From Chryseobacterium gallinarum (GTDB taxonomy: Bacteria; Bacteroidota; Bacteroidia; Flavobacteriales; Weeksellaceae), in the NCBI RefSeq assembly GCF_001021975.1, contig NZ_CP009928.1, forward strand, positions 620,001 to 684,000: a DNA stretch of 64,000 bases, given 5' to 3'. A program made the translations under genes and the position numbers. The notes beneath the pieces were generated by a model that saw nothing but the letters and a program-made list of their open reading frames with translations, did no database searches and was not told the DNA's origin. Below, piece by piece: positions 16,805 through 24,996 of this stretch. Each line of letters starts with the position of its first letter. Position 1 is the stretch's first letter.

Positions 16805-16828
16805 AAGTCCGGTCACAAAACCGGACTT
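16805..16828 (-). terminator. Terminator of the panD-flippase operon
   Basis: AAGTCCGGT and ACCGGACTT form a 9-bp stem with T-rich sequence after it on the minus strand, 28 bases beyond the stop at 16856. Confidence 0.85.
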
Positions 16829-16855
16829 AAAAAATATAATGTATTGCTTCAGTAA

Positions 16856-17878
16856 TTAAAAATCTTTATCTGCAACAGCGGCATTACGTGCCTTTGCCAG
16901 CATAGGGATAGAAATAAGTCCCATTACCAGCATGATTACAATCTGAAGCGGTAAAGAAATAAATGAATAGGTAAGTCCCATTTCTCCCCCCAGATCAGCG
17001 CTTTTACCCACCGAGAGGAATAGTGCCATAAAGCCATATTTCATGGCCAGGTTATAAGCTCCAATCCCTCCACTTGCCGGGATAATCATCCCTAAGGTAC
17101 CCACTACAATGATAAAAAAACCATCTGCCAGGGTAAATTGTGACGTTTCAGGAAGTGCAAAGCATACCAGATAGGCTGCAAAATAATAAGAAATCCAGAT
17201 GGCTAGTGTGTACAGTATGAACTTTCCTTTCTCCTTCAGCTTAAAAATTGTAGCCAGTCCCTGGAAAATTCCATCGATAAACCCTACTATTTTACCTAAA
17301 AAGGGAACACCTGCAAGTTTCTTTTTATACACGAAAAAAAGAACACTCCCTACTGCCAGGATCAAAAGTACCAGCAAAATCTTATTAGGATTAATCTGAA
17401 TACCGGAGTTTTTATAAAAAGACAAAATAGCATCGTATTTAAACAGCAGGGTCAGCCCTAAGAACCCCAACATACAAACTAAATCTACCACTCTTTCCAG
17501 AATAATTGTTCCGAAAGATTTATCTACAGGAACTTTTTCTACCCCATATAAAGCGGTTGCCCTTGCCACCTCTCCACTTCGGGGAATGGTAAGGTTCATC
17601 AGATACCCGAATGATATAGACCAAAGTGCATTGGAATCGGAAATTTTATGCCCCATAGGTTCCAGCATCAGATTCCAGCGGATCGCCCTGAACCAATAGG
17701 CCAGAAGCCCGAATACTGCAGCAAACAATACCCAGAGATAGTTGGCCTTAGCTAATGACGCCCGGATTACTTTAAAATCCAGTCCCTTTAAAGCAAGCCA
17801 TAAAAAAAAGCCTGCAAAAGCAAGCGATATTACGATTGTAAGTATTGACTTTAAAGGACTTTTTGATGTTTTATCCAT
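16856..17878 (-). CDS. Lysylphosphatidylglycerol synthetase-type transmembrane (flippase-like) protein
   Basis: A 340-residue membrane protein with about eight helices and the UPF0104/LPG_synthase_TM signatures (WNLMLEPMGHKISD; LWSISFGYLMNLTIPRSGEVARA; IIPASGGIGAYNLAMKYG). The domain matches the lipid-flipping half of MprF but there is no synthetase half. A role in moving lipids or lipid-linked sugars across the inner membrane is inferred. It follows panD by three bases and shares its transcript. Confidence 0.87.
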   Translation of the reverse strand: MDKTSKSPLKSILTIVISLAFAGFFLWLALKGLDFKVIRASLAKANYLWVLFAAVFGLLAYWFRAIRWNLMLEPMGHKISDSNALWSISFGYLMNLTIPRSGEVARATALYGVEKVPVDKSFGTIILERVVDLVCMLGFLGLTLLFKYDAILSFYKNSGIQINPNKILLVLLILAVGSVLFFVYKKKLAGVPFLGKIVGFIDGIFQGLATIFKLKEKGKFILYTLAIWISYYFAAYLVCFALPETSQFTLADGFFIIVVGTLGMIIPASGGIGAYNLAMKYGFMALFLSVGKSADLGGEMGLTYSFISLPLQIVIMLVMGLISIPMLAKARNAAVADKDF

Positions 17879-17881
17879 GGA

Positions 17882-18232
17882 TTAGGTAAGAAGGTTTGTT
17901 TTTTCGTCCGGGAAAACTATTTTAGGCTGGAAATCCTTCGCCTCTTCAGGAGTCATCTGTGCATAAGCAATAATGATAATAATATCATCTTTCTGTACCT
18001 TTCTTGCTGCAGGTCCGTTCAGACATACTTCTCCTGATTTTCTTTTTCCTTTGATAACATAGGTATCAAAACGTTCTCCGTTATTTACGTTCACGATATA
18101 GACTCTTTCTCCCACTACCAATCCGGCAGCTTCTATAAGATCTTCATCAATCGTTATACTTCCTATATAATTAAGGTCTGAGGCTGTTACTCTTACCCTG
18201 TGGATTTTGGATTTGAAAACTTCTATTAACAT
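17882..18232 (-). CDS. panD: Aspartate 1-decarboxylase
   Basis: A 116-residue pyruvoyl enzyme that makes beta-alanine for pantothenate and coenzyme A. The self-cleavage site is Gly24-Ser25 ([12 protein letters not shown]) and [21 protein letters not shown] is the conserved C-terminal block. Length agrees with the family. The -7 element (minus strand TAAATTTG, 18244 to 18237) ends four bases before the ATG, predicting a leaderless message. The flippase-like gene follows in the same operon. Confidence 0.96.
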
Positions 18233-18236
18233 ACTG

Positions 18237-18244
18237 CAAATTTA
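18237..18244 (-). promoter_or_regulatory. panD: -7 element of panD
   Basis: The minus strand reads TAAATTTG, then CAGT and the ATG. Confidence 0.5.
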
Positions 18245-18567
18245 TTAATAAAAATTCATAAAACAGACTTTCCCTATTATTTATAAACTCCCATCAACAC
18301 AGCAGTTTAATTTTGCGAAACATAAAAATTTTGAATTTTACTTATAAAATTAACAACCATATCCTTAAAAACATTAATACTTTATACACAATTTAGGATT
18401 TAATAAATACAGGAAACAATATTAACTTTTCGCTAAAGTCAATACACATAAGCATTTGGCATGATTTTAGTAACCGGTAACGTAGATTTTTCGTGAAAAA
18501 CGGAATTATCATATTTTAACTGTTTTCACTGAAAAGTAAAAAAATTGTATAAGTTTTAATAAAAAAA

Positions 18568-18597
18568 TTGCACAATTAGAAAATAGTATTATATTTG
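18568..18597 (+). promoter_or_regulatory. Promoter of the HU gene
   Basis: TTG at 18568-18570 and TATATTTG at 18590-18597 with a 19-base spacer are a near-ideal Bacteroidetes promoter. The rest of the 399-base space between panD and HU is AT-rich with nothing else I can name. Confidence 0.8.
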
Positions 18598-18631
18598 CTA
18601 TAATTACGAACTAACTTTAATATTAAAAATT

Positions 18632-18922
18632 ATGAACAAGTCTGAATTAATCGACGCAATCGCAAAAGATGCAGGAATCACTAAAGTTGCAGCAAAAGCT
18701 GCTTTAGAATCCTTTATTTCTAACGTAACTTCTACTTTAAAGAAAAAAGACGGAAAAGTTTCTTTAGTAGGATTCGGTACTTTCTCAGTAGCTGAGAGAG
18801 CTGCCAGACAAGGTATCAACCCTGCAACTAAAAAACCAATTAAAATTGCTGCTAAAAAAGTTGCTAAATTCAAAGCTGGAGCTGATTTATCCAATGCAGT
18901 TTCCGGAGCTAAGAAAAAATAA
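18632..18922 (+). CDS. HU family DNA-binding protein
   Basis: A 96-residue nucleoid protein. It has the HU start MNKSELIDAIAKDAGITKVAAKAALESF, the turn VGFGTFSVAERAARQGINPATKKPIKI that forms the DNA-gripping arms, and a Lys-rich C-terminus. It binds and bends DNA as a dimer. It has a strong promoter and a strong terminator, as expected for an abundant protein. Confidence 0.95.
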   Translation: MNKSELIDAIAKDAGITKVAAKAALESFISNVTSTLKKKDGKVSLVGFGTFSVAERAARQGINPATKKPIKIAAKKVAKFKAGADLSNAVSGAKKK

Positions 18923-18944
18923 TCATTCAGATTACAAAAATTCA

Positions 18945-18973
18945 AAAGGCTGTTTCTTAGAAACGGCCTTTTT
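18945..18973 (+). terminator. Terminator of the HU gene
   Basis: AAAGGCTGTTTC and GAAACGGCCTTT form a 12-bp stem (one G-T pair) with a three-base loop and a T-run. Confidence 0.9.
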
Positions 18974-19032
18974 AGTACATAACAACCAGCTATACAGATA
19001 TTAGTACACAAAATACAATAAGCAGGCAAAAA

Positions 19033-19352
19033 GGATCAAGCGCAAAATCTGGGGCTTATACTATTTAGATCTATTTAATTTTTAAAATTCACGCAAAGAT
19101 TTCTTTTTGATTACTCTTTATTTTAAGTAAGCTAAGAAATGAATCGATCTTCAATCGATTCTGATGAAGCGAAGACTTTGCATGCGCTTAGTCAGCAGCT
19201 ATGCTGCCTTCTTTGCCTACTTAAAATGGAACATTATTTTTTTAAAACTTTGCGTGAAAAACGATCTCAATAATTTTGATGCTAATCAATAATGAAAGAA
19301 TTTCTTATATTCAGACCCCAATTTATTATATCCAATTTTTGAGACTGATCCG
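19033..19352. repeat. Structured tandem repeat, copy 1
   Basis: First of three copies of a roughly 320-bp unit. It begins GGATCAAGCGCAAAA and ends GACTGATCCG. Inside are inverted arms TTCACGCAAAG (19088-19098) and CTTTGCGTGAA (19248-19257 region), nested arms ATTTTAAGTAAGC and GCCTACTTAAAAT, and two small hairpins: GAATCGA/TCGATTC (19141-19161) and GCAGC/GCTGC (19195-19207). No reading frame of useful length is present. This copy is the most divergent and is followed by about 24 extra bases. Confidence 0.9.
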
Positions 19353-19375
19353 CTATTGTTTATTAATCTTTTTTT

Positions 19376-19692
19376 AGATCAAGCGCAAAAGTTGGGGGCA
19401 TATAATATTTAGATCTATTTAATTTTAAAATTCACGCAAAGATTTCTTTTTGATTACTCTTTATTTTAAGTAAGCTAAGAATGAATCGATCTTCAATCGA
19501 TTCTGATGAAGCGAAGACTTTGCATGCGCTTAGTCAGCAGCTATGCTGCTTTCTTTGCCTACTTGAAATGGAACATTATTTTTTTTAAACTTTGCGTGAA
19601 AAACGATCTCAATAATTTTGACATTAATCAATAATGAACAGAATTCTTATATTCAGACCCAATTTATTATGTTCCCAACTTTTACTCCTGAT
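19376..19692. repeat. Structured tandem repeat, copy 2
   Basis: Begins AGATCAAGCGCAAAA. Inverted arms lie at 19431-19441 and 19590-19600. It shares with copy 3, but not copy 1, the variants GCCTACTTGAAATGG and TTTTGACATTAATCAATAATG, so copies 2 and 3 come from a later duplication. Confidence 0.9.
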
Positions 19693-19699
19693 CCATAAG

Positions 19700-20020
19700 G
19701 GATCAAGTGCAAAATTGTGGTCTTATAATATTTAGATCTATTTAATTTTTAAAATTCACGCAAAGATTTCTTTTTGATTACTCTTTATTTTAAGTAAGCT
19801 AAGAAATGAATCGATCTTCAATCGATTCTGATGAAGCGAAGACTTTGCATGCGCTTAGTTAGCAGCTATGCTGCTTTCTTTGCCTACTTGAAATGGAACA
19901 TTATTTTTTTTAAACTTTGCGTGAAAAACGATCTCAATAATTTTGACATTAATCAATAATGAACAGAATTTTTATATTCAGACCCAATTTATTATGTCTC
20001 CAACTTTTACTCCTGATCCG
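19700..20020. repeat. Structured tandem repeat, copy 3
   Basis: Begins GGATCAAGTGCAAAA and ends TCCTGATCCG. Inverted arms lie at 19755-19765 and 19915-19925. Nearly identical to copy 2. The array ends 66 bases before the pdxH stop codon. Confidence 0.9.
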
Positions 20021-20085
20021 GCAAAAGCCTGCTTTTATTGATATAGTGTTTTTAAAACATGATTCTTCTAACCTTCAAATCCGGA

Positions 20086-20727
20086 TTAAGGTGCCAATCT
20101 GGAGATTTTCCAATCCAGGTCTTCCAGTTGATAGATAATTCTGTCATGTAACCGATTAGGTCTTCCCTGCCAGAATTCGATTTCGTATGGTTTTGCTATA
20201 TATCCTCCCCAGTGCCCGGGTCTTGGAACTTCAGTATTTTCATATTCTTTTTCGAGTTCTTTCAGCTTTTTTTCTAAAAAATCCCTGTCAGGAATCACTT
20301 CACTTTGCGGAGAAACCACAGCTCCAAGCTGGCTCCCTTTAGGTCTTGAGTGAAAATAGCCATCGCTCAGATTATCAGCAACTTTTTCCAGGTTAGCTTT
20401 AATAATAATTTGTCTTTCCAGATTCGGCCAGAAAAAGTGAAGACAGGCTTTATGATTGTTTTCAATAGCCTTCCCCTTCCTGCTGTTATAATTGGTATAA
20501 AAAATAAAACCTTCATGGGTATAGGCTTTAAGCAAAACCATTCTGGTTCTCGGACACCCATCTTCTTCTATTGTAGAAACGGCCATTGCATTTGCTTCGG
20601 AAATCATATCGCTTTCACTTGCTTCCAAAAACCAGTCTCTAAACTGCTCAATCGGATTTTGTTTGATCTCACTTTCAATAAGTTGGGCTTTACCGTAAAC
20701 TTTTCTTTTATCATGCAGGTTTTCCAT
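20086..20727 (-). CDS. pdxH: Pyridoxamine 5'-phosphate oxidase
   Basis: A 213-residue FMN enzyme that oxidises pyridoxine or pyridoxamine 5'-phosphate to pyridoxal 5'-phosphate. Conserved blocks are PRTRMVLLKAYTHEGFIFYTNYNSRKGKAIENN (FMN binding), YFHSRPKGSQLGAVVSPQS and the C-terminal EFWQGRPNRLHDRIIY. Length and ending (ISRLAP) agree with the family. Divergent from yqgE with only 24 bases between the two start codons. Confidence 0.96.
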   Translation of the reverse strand: MENLHDKRKVYGKAQLIESEIKQNPIEQFRDWFLEASESDMISEANAMAVSTIEEDGCPRTRMVLLKAYTHEGFIFYTNYNSRKGKAIENNHKACLHFFWPNLERQIIIKANLEKVADNLSDGYFHSRPKGSQLGAVVSPQSEVIPDRDFLEKKLKELEKEYENTEVPRPGHWGGYIAKPYEIEFWQGRPNRLHDRIIYQLEDLDWKISRLAP

Positions 20728-20740
20728 AAATATTTTTTAT

Positions 20741-20748
20741 TAAATTTG
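20741..20748 (+). promoter_or_regulatory. -7 element of the yqgE gene
   Basis: TAAATTTG ends three bases before the ATG at 20752, predicting a leaderless message. Confidence 0.45.
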
Positions 20749-20751
20749 AGT

Positions 20752-21300
20752 ATGAATCACTCATACAAAGGTAAAATATTAATCTCCACCCCTGACATTT
20801 CCGGTGATATTTTTTCAAGATCGGTAGTATTGGTCATTGAACATAATGAAAGTGGTGCATTTGGTTTGATACTGAATAAAAAAAACAGCCAGATGAGTAA
20901 TAAATTCAAAGATTTTTTTGATTTCAAAATTGAAGTATATGATGGTGGGCCAGTGGAAAATGATAAAGTTTTTTTTATTGTAAAAGGGAAAAAAGTGACT
21001 GATATTTACACTGAAATCACCGATGAATACTATCTTACCGAAGATATTGAGCATATCATTAATGCCGTTTTAAGTAATGATCTCGACATACACCAGGTGA
21101 AAATATTCTCAGGATATTCAGGATGGGCTTCTAATCAACTGGATGCTGAAGTTCAGCGAAAAATGTGGACAGTAGTGGATGTTTATAATCTTGACTATAC
21201 GCTTCCCAATGACCAGACCCTTTGGAAATCAATTATGCAGAATCTTGGCGGCGAATTTCTTCTCTGGGCTAATTCTCCTGAGGATATTTCATTAAACTAA
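20752..21300 (+). CDS. YqgE/AlgH family protein
   Basis: A 182-residue DUF179 protein of unknown biochemical role. The typical start MNHSYKGKILISTPDISGDIFSRSVVLVIEHNESGAFGLILNK and the block IFSGYSGWASNQLDAEVQRKMW are present. The start is set at ATG 20752, since the open frame further upstream overlaps pdxH in antisense and carries no family sequence. Confidence 0.92.
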   Translation: MNHSYKGKILISTPDISGDIFSRSVVLVIEHNESGAFGLILNKKNSQMSNKFKDFFDFKIEVYDGGPVENDKVFFIVKGKKVTDIYTEITDEYYLTEDIEHIINAVLSNDLDIHQVKIFSGYSGWASNQLDAEVQRKMWTVVDVYNLDYTLPNDQTLWKSIMQNLGGEFLLWANSPEDISLN

Positions 21301-21405
21301 TTATTTCGTTCAAAACTCCGCAACATAATTAACAAAATTTAAGATTATCTTAACCAATTTTAAAGAAAGTTTTCCCGTTATTTGAAAAAACAAATTACTA
21401 ATAAA

Positions 21406-21990
21406 ATGAAAGGGATTAAACTACTTACTTTATCAGTGTTTTCTACGGTTCTTTTATCTTCATTTGTTCCTGTAAACAAAAAATATATTGTCATAGATGC
21501 TGGTCACGGCGGTAACGATCATGGAGTTGTATTTGGTCAATTCTCTGAAAAAGATATTTCATTGGATATTGCCAGGGAAATTCAGAAGATCAATCGAAAT
21601 CAGGATGCATATGAGATTATTTTAACCCGGGATGGTGATAGCCATCCAACCCTTTCTGAAAGGACTGATCAAATCAATAAACTGAATCCTGAGATGGTTA
21701 TTTCCCTTCATGTGAACAGGTCTCCACAGGAAGAAACTCCTAACCATGGAGTTGAAGTATTTGTTCAAAATTCTGAAGACTCAAAGAAGCTTGCAGGAAA
21801 AATCTATAAAAAATTCAACGTCCGTAAAATTGAAGAGCGTAATCTCCATATACTGAGAGAAACCAAGGCACCTGCCGTACTGGTAGAGCTTGGATTTATC
21901 AATAATTCTTCAGACAGAGCCTATATTACCAGTAAAAAAGGGCAACAGGAAATTGCACAAAAATTCGTTGAAATTATCAATGAAAACTAA
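21406..21990 (+). CDS. N-acetylmuramoyl-L-alanine amidase (Amidase_3)
   Basis: A 194-residue secreted zinc amidase that cuts the bond between muramic acid and the stem peptide. A signal peptide (about residues 1-22, LTLSVFSTVLLSSFV) is followed by the catalytic domain with zinc ligands in DAGHGG, E in FSEKDISL and H in MVISLHVNR; the catalytic Glu is in VLVELGFINN. The start is set at ATG 21406 rather than an in-frame TTG at 21382. Ends at a bidirectional terminator. Confidence 0.9.
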   Translation: MKGIKLLTLSVFSTVLLSSFVPVNKKYIVIDAGHGGNDHGVVFGQFSEKDISLDIAREIQKINRNQDAYEIILTRDGDSHPTLSERTDQINKLNPEMVISLHVNRSPQEETPNHGVEVFVQNSEDSKKLAGKIYKKFNVRKIEERNLHILRETKAPAVLVELGFINNSSDRAYITSKKGQQEIAQKFVEIINEN

Positions 21991-22021
21991 ATAAGAAACA
22001 ATTTCTGATTTACTCAGAATA

Positions 22022-22065
22022 AAACCCGGTAAAGGACTTTCGGAACTTTGTTGTTTACCGGGTTT
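22022..22065. terminator. Bidirectional terminator between the amidase and the class IV aminotransferase-like gene
   Basis: AAACCCGGTAAA and TTTACCGGGTTT form a perfect 12-bp stem with a 20-base loop between two convergent genes. Confidence 0.75.
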
Positions 22066-22072
22066 GTCAATT

Positions 22073-22897
22073 TTAATTAAAACTTTTCTTCCAGCTTTCT
22101 ACGAGTTTCAAGAAACGGGTATTGTCAAAAGTTTTATTTCTAATTTTACCAACAGAAAATATGCCTTTCTCATCAGAAATCAATAAAATTTCTTCTGCTT
22201 TTTGAGATTCAAATGCAATAATCTCGTGTTCCTGTATGTCTGCAAGGTTATTTTTATGCAGGAAAGTCACAAAATTTTCCATTAACGGAGAAATGTAGGC
22301 CCCTTCTGTCTGCTTTGGAATTTTAATAACATCTCCTTCGAGAAACAATAAATTTCCTGTGGTAGTACGGGCAATCCTTTTGTTAGGGTTAAGCAGGATA
22401 ACATCATCCAGATCATTTTCCTGAGCATAGATCCCTCCATAAATATTTTCCGGACAATGAACCCTGATATTACTCAACAGGTTATTGTTTACATTGATTT
22501 CTTTAATCAAATCCAATTCCAGTGGCCTCTGGTGAACAGTAAGCACATCTTCCATTTCCGTTATTTCATAAAAATAGGAAACTGAAGATTTTGCCAGGGT
22601 AGGCCCATCATTATTTCTGAAAACCAGGAAATTGATAATTCCGTTTTTTATTCCTTTCCCTTCTATACTTTCTTTTTGGAAAAGTGATTGAAAAAACTCC
22701 AGGGTATAAGTCAGGGGGATATTCATTCTCATCTTTCTCATGGAAGCCATCAGGAAGAAATAACATTCTTCATCCATGATTAATTCTCCGTCTTTCACAA
22801 AGAAAGATACCTTCACTGAGTCTCCCCAAAGAAAGGCTCTGTTCTTTACATTTAATTCGTCCGATGTAAAATATTGATTTTCCAATTTTTGATGCAA
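22073..22897 (-). CDS. Aminotransferase class IV-like protein, catalytic lysine apparently lost
   Basis: A 274-residue protein with the class IV fold (branched-chain aminotransferase / aminodeoxychorismate lyase type): N-terminal NRAFLWGDSVKVSFFVKDG, and the C-terminal block YAQENDLDDVILLNPNKRIARTTTGNLLF. Aligned by eye with family members, the position of the PLP-binding Lys (in the usual KTTN block) is Ile144 (SNIRVH) and the Glu before the GNLF motif is Arg177. A working aminotransferase would need both, so it may be a non-catalytic relative. Followed by a START-like gene upstream on the same strand. Confidence 0.75.
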   Translation of the reverse strand: MHQKLENQYFTSDELNVKNRAFLWGDSVKVSFFVKDGELIMDEECYFFLMASMRKMRMNIPLTYTLEFFQSLFQKESIEGKGIKNGIINFLVFRNNDGPTLAKSSVSYFYEITEMEDVLTVHQRPLELDLIKEINVNNNLLSNIRVHCPENIYGGIYAQENDLDDVILLNPNKRIARTTTGNLLFLEGDVIKIPKQTEGAYISPLMENFVTFLHKNNLADIQEHEIIAFESQKAEEILLISDEKGIFSVGKIRNKTFDNTRFLKLVESWKKSFN

Positions 22898-22963
22898 TTT
22901 ATTTACAAAAAAATAATGAACGATAAATCGTTCATCAGTTTTATCATTTAATACAGACCAGCA

Positions 22964-23350
22964 TTATGCTGCACCTAATTTTATTCTGAGATTCTCAATA
23001 AGATTTTCCCAATACATTGCGTTTTCTTCTTCATCTCCATCTTCACAGAAATCTGTAATATTAAGAGACAAGTCTTCTGTAATATCATCTATTACGATAG
23101 TCATTTCAAAGAAGTTCTTAGTGCCTTCGTCTTCTTCCCATCTGAAACGCACGAAACCTTCAGGCTTATATCTGATCAAAGTGGCCTTTTCAGCAGGGCC
23201 TCCTCCCCAGCTAAAAAAGAAATCATCGCCTTTCTCTGTTACCTCATCCGCAAACCATTCAGACAATCCCTCCGCAGTGGCCAGATATTCATACAAAATC
23301 TCTGATAAACAATGCATTGGAAATTCGTAATGGACTTTATGTTTCGCCAT
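22964..23350 (-). CDS. START-like domain protein
   Basis: A 128-residue SRPBCC-fold protein of the START_2 type common in Bacteroidetes: MAKHKVHYEFPMHCLSEILYEYLATAEGLSEWFADEV, then FSWGGGPAEKATLI and VRFRWEEDEGTKNFFEM. The start is set at ATG 23350; an upstream in-frame start would add 21 residues with no family similarity. Cytoplasmic, ligand unknown. It is upstream of the class IV aminotransferase-like gene on the same strand, separated by 66 bases. Confidence 0.83.
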   Translation of the reverse strand: MAKHKVHYEFPMHCLSEILYEYLATAEGLSEWFADEVTEKGDDFFFSWGGGPAEKATLIRYKPEGFVRFRWEEDEGTKNFFEMTIVIDDITEDLSLNITDFCEDGDEEENAMYWENLIENLRIKLGAA

Positions 23351-23510
23351 ATAATCTTTGTTTTTATCGTCCCGCAATATATAAATTAATTTTTTTATTA
23401 CACAAAAAAGCAATTATTTTTTTAAGGGATCTGCATGATATTTATCAGAGATTTTAAATATGTATTATGTTAAGTATGAACCATTAAAACTAGCATGCAA
23501 TACATAAAAA

Positions 23511-23533
23511 AATCTCTCCGGTGGGGAGAGATT
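23511..23533 (-). terminator. Terminator of the class III aminotransferase gene
   Basis: AATCTCTCC and GGAGAGATT form a 9-bp stem with a 5-base loop and a T-run on the minus strand. Confidence 0.85.
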
Positions 23534-23539
23534 TTATAT

Positions 23540-24721
23540 TTAATTTTCGTTAAGAATATCAAGGATGATTTGACAACCTTGTCTGATTTCCTCCAGGGAT
23601 ATGGTAAGCGGGGGAGAGATTCTCAGATATTCATTTCGATAAAGCTGCCAGAATACGATCAGTCCTTTATCCATGCATTTTTTTGCAACGTCTAAAGTAT
23701 ATTCAGGACTTCCGAGATTTACGGCCAGCATCAATCCTTTCCCGTTAATGTTTTTAATCTTTGGATGGATCAGTAATTCCCTGAATAATTTTTCTTTTTC
23801 TGCAACTTCATCCATTAAACCGCTTTCTATAACTTCTTTTAAGGTAGCATAGCTTGCCGCTGCAATCAGAGGGTTTCCACCAAAGGTAGTAATGTGTCCA
23901 AGCTTCGGAGAATGGGACAGGGTCTCCATAATTTCCCGGGAACTCATAAAAGCCCCCACAGGCACTCCACCTCCCATTCCTTTCCCCATCACCAAAATAT
24001 CCGGAACGATTCCGAAATGTTCAAAAGAAAACAGCTTTCCGGTTCTTCCGAATCCCGGCTGAATTTCATCAAGAATTAAAAGGGCACCTACTTCTTCACA
24101 TCTTTTTTTCAGTTTAATCAGATAGTCATTATCAGGCACCAGAAATCCTGCCGCTCCCTGAATGGTTTCCAGGATAACACATGCTGTCTTCTCTGTAATT
24201 TTATCAAAATCATGTTCATTATTGAATTCAATAAATGTAACCATAGGCAGTAGGGGACGGAATTCCCGTTTATGAGTTTCGTTTCCGGACACACTTAGTG
24301 CCCCGTGGGTATTTCCATGATATGAATTTTTAAAAGAAACAATTTCTTCTCTTCCCGTATATCTTTTTGCCAGCTTTAAACTTCCGTCAATTGCTTCTGC
24401 CCCACTGTTCACCAGGTAAGTAATTTCTAAAGGATTCGGTGTTGCTTCCGCCAGCAGCTTACACAATGCAACAGGCTTTTCCTGTGCATATTCGCCATAT
24501 ACCATAACGTGAAGATATTTATCTGCCTGTTCTTTGATAGCATTAACAACCTTCGGGTGCGAGTGTCCCAATGTATTGGCTGAAACTCCGGCTACAAAAT
24601 CCAGATATTGTTTACCGTCTGTCCCATAGATATAGCTTCCTTCAGCTTTTTCAACTTCAAAGCCGGCTGCAAATTTTGTGGTTTGCGCCTGATATATAAA
24701 GAAATCTTTTTGCATTTCCAT
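23540..24721 (-). CDS. Class III (acetylornithine/ornithine-type) aminotransferase
   Basis: A 393-residue PLP enzyme of the aspartate aminotransferase superfamily, fold type I, class III. Motifs: NSGAEAIDGSLKLAKRYTGR, SYHGNTHGALS, LDEIQPGFGRTGKLF, and the PLP lysine K247 in MGKGMGGGVPVGAF. Substrate within the omega-aminotransferase group is not certain. The start is set at 24721 (MEMQKDFF) because a -7 element (minus strand TAGCTTTG, 24747 to 24740) overlaps the more upstream start at 24742. Single gene with its own terminator. Confidence 0.88.
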   Translation of the reverse strand: MEMQKDFFIYQAQTTKFAAGFEVEKAEGSYIYGTDGKQYLDFVAGVSANTLGHSHPKVVNAIKEQADKYLHVMVYGEYAQEKPVALCKLLAEATPNPLEITYLVNSGAEAIDGSLKLAKRYTGREEIVSFKNSYHGNTHGALSVSGNETHKREFRPLLPMVTFIEFNNEHDFDKITEKTACVILETIQGAAGFLVPDNDYLIKLKKRCEEVGALLILDEIQPGFGRTGKLFSFEHFGIVPDILVMGKGMGGGVPVGAFMSSREIMETLSHSPKLGHITTFGGNPLIAAASYATLKEVIESGLMDEVAEKEKLFRELLIHPKIKNINGKGLMLAVNLGSPEYTLDVAKKCMDKGLIVFWQLYRNEYLRISPPLTISLEEIRQGCQIILDILNEN

Positions 24722-24739
24722 CGTCTTCAAAAATTTCAG

Positions 24740-24747
24740 CAAAGCTA
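24740..24747 (-). promoter_or_regulatory. -7 element of the class III aminotransferase gene
   Basis: The minus strand reads TAGCTTTG, about 18 bases before the chosen start codon. Confidence 0.4.
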
Positions 24748-24996
24748 TAAAAGATTCTGCAAATCCCGAAATAATAACCTTGAATAAGCTTCAAATGAAA
24801 ATTTTCTATTGATTATAATTTACCTTAAAAAGCATTTCTATTAATATTTAATCACCATACATAGATATAAGTAAATTATTTTTTAAAATTAATCTGAATT
24901 ATAAAACACCAACTAGAATTGACATTATTTAACACGCCGGAGCATTTAGAGGCAATAGTTAATTCTCTAACTTAGTAATATAAAAAATCACATATT

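Noticed and set aside
19033-20020. Looked at as a possible CRISPR array
   Set aside because: Only three long units of about 320 bp with no short regular repeats and unique spacers, and no cas genes nearby.
20350-20751. Upstream extension of the yqgE reading frame
   Set aside because: It runs antisense through pdxH and lacks family sequence; the family N-terminus begins at ATG 20752.
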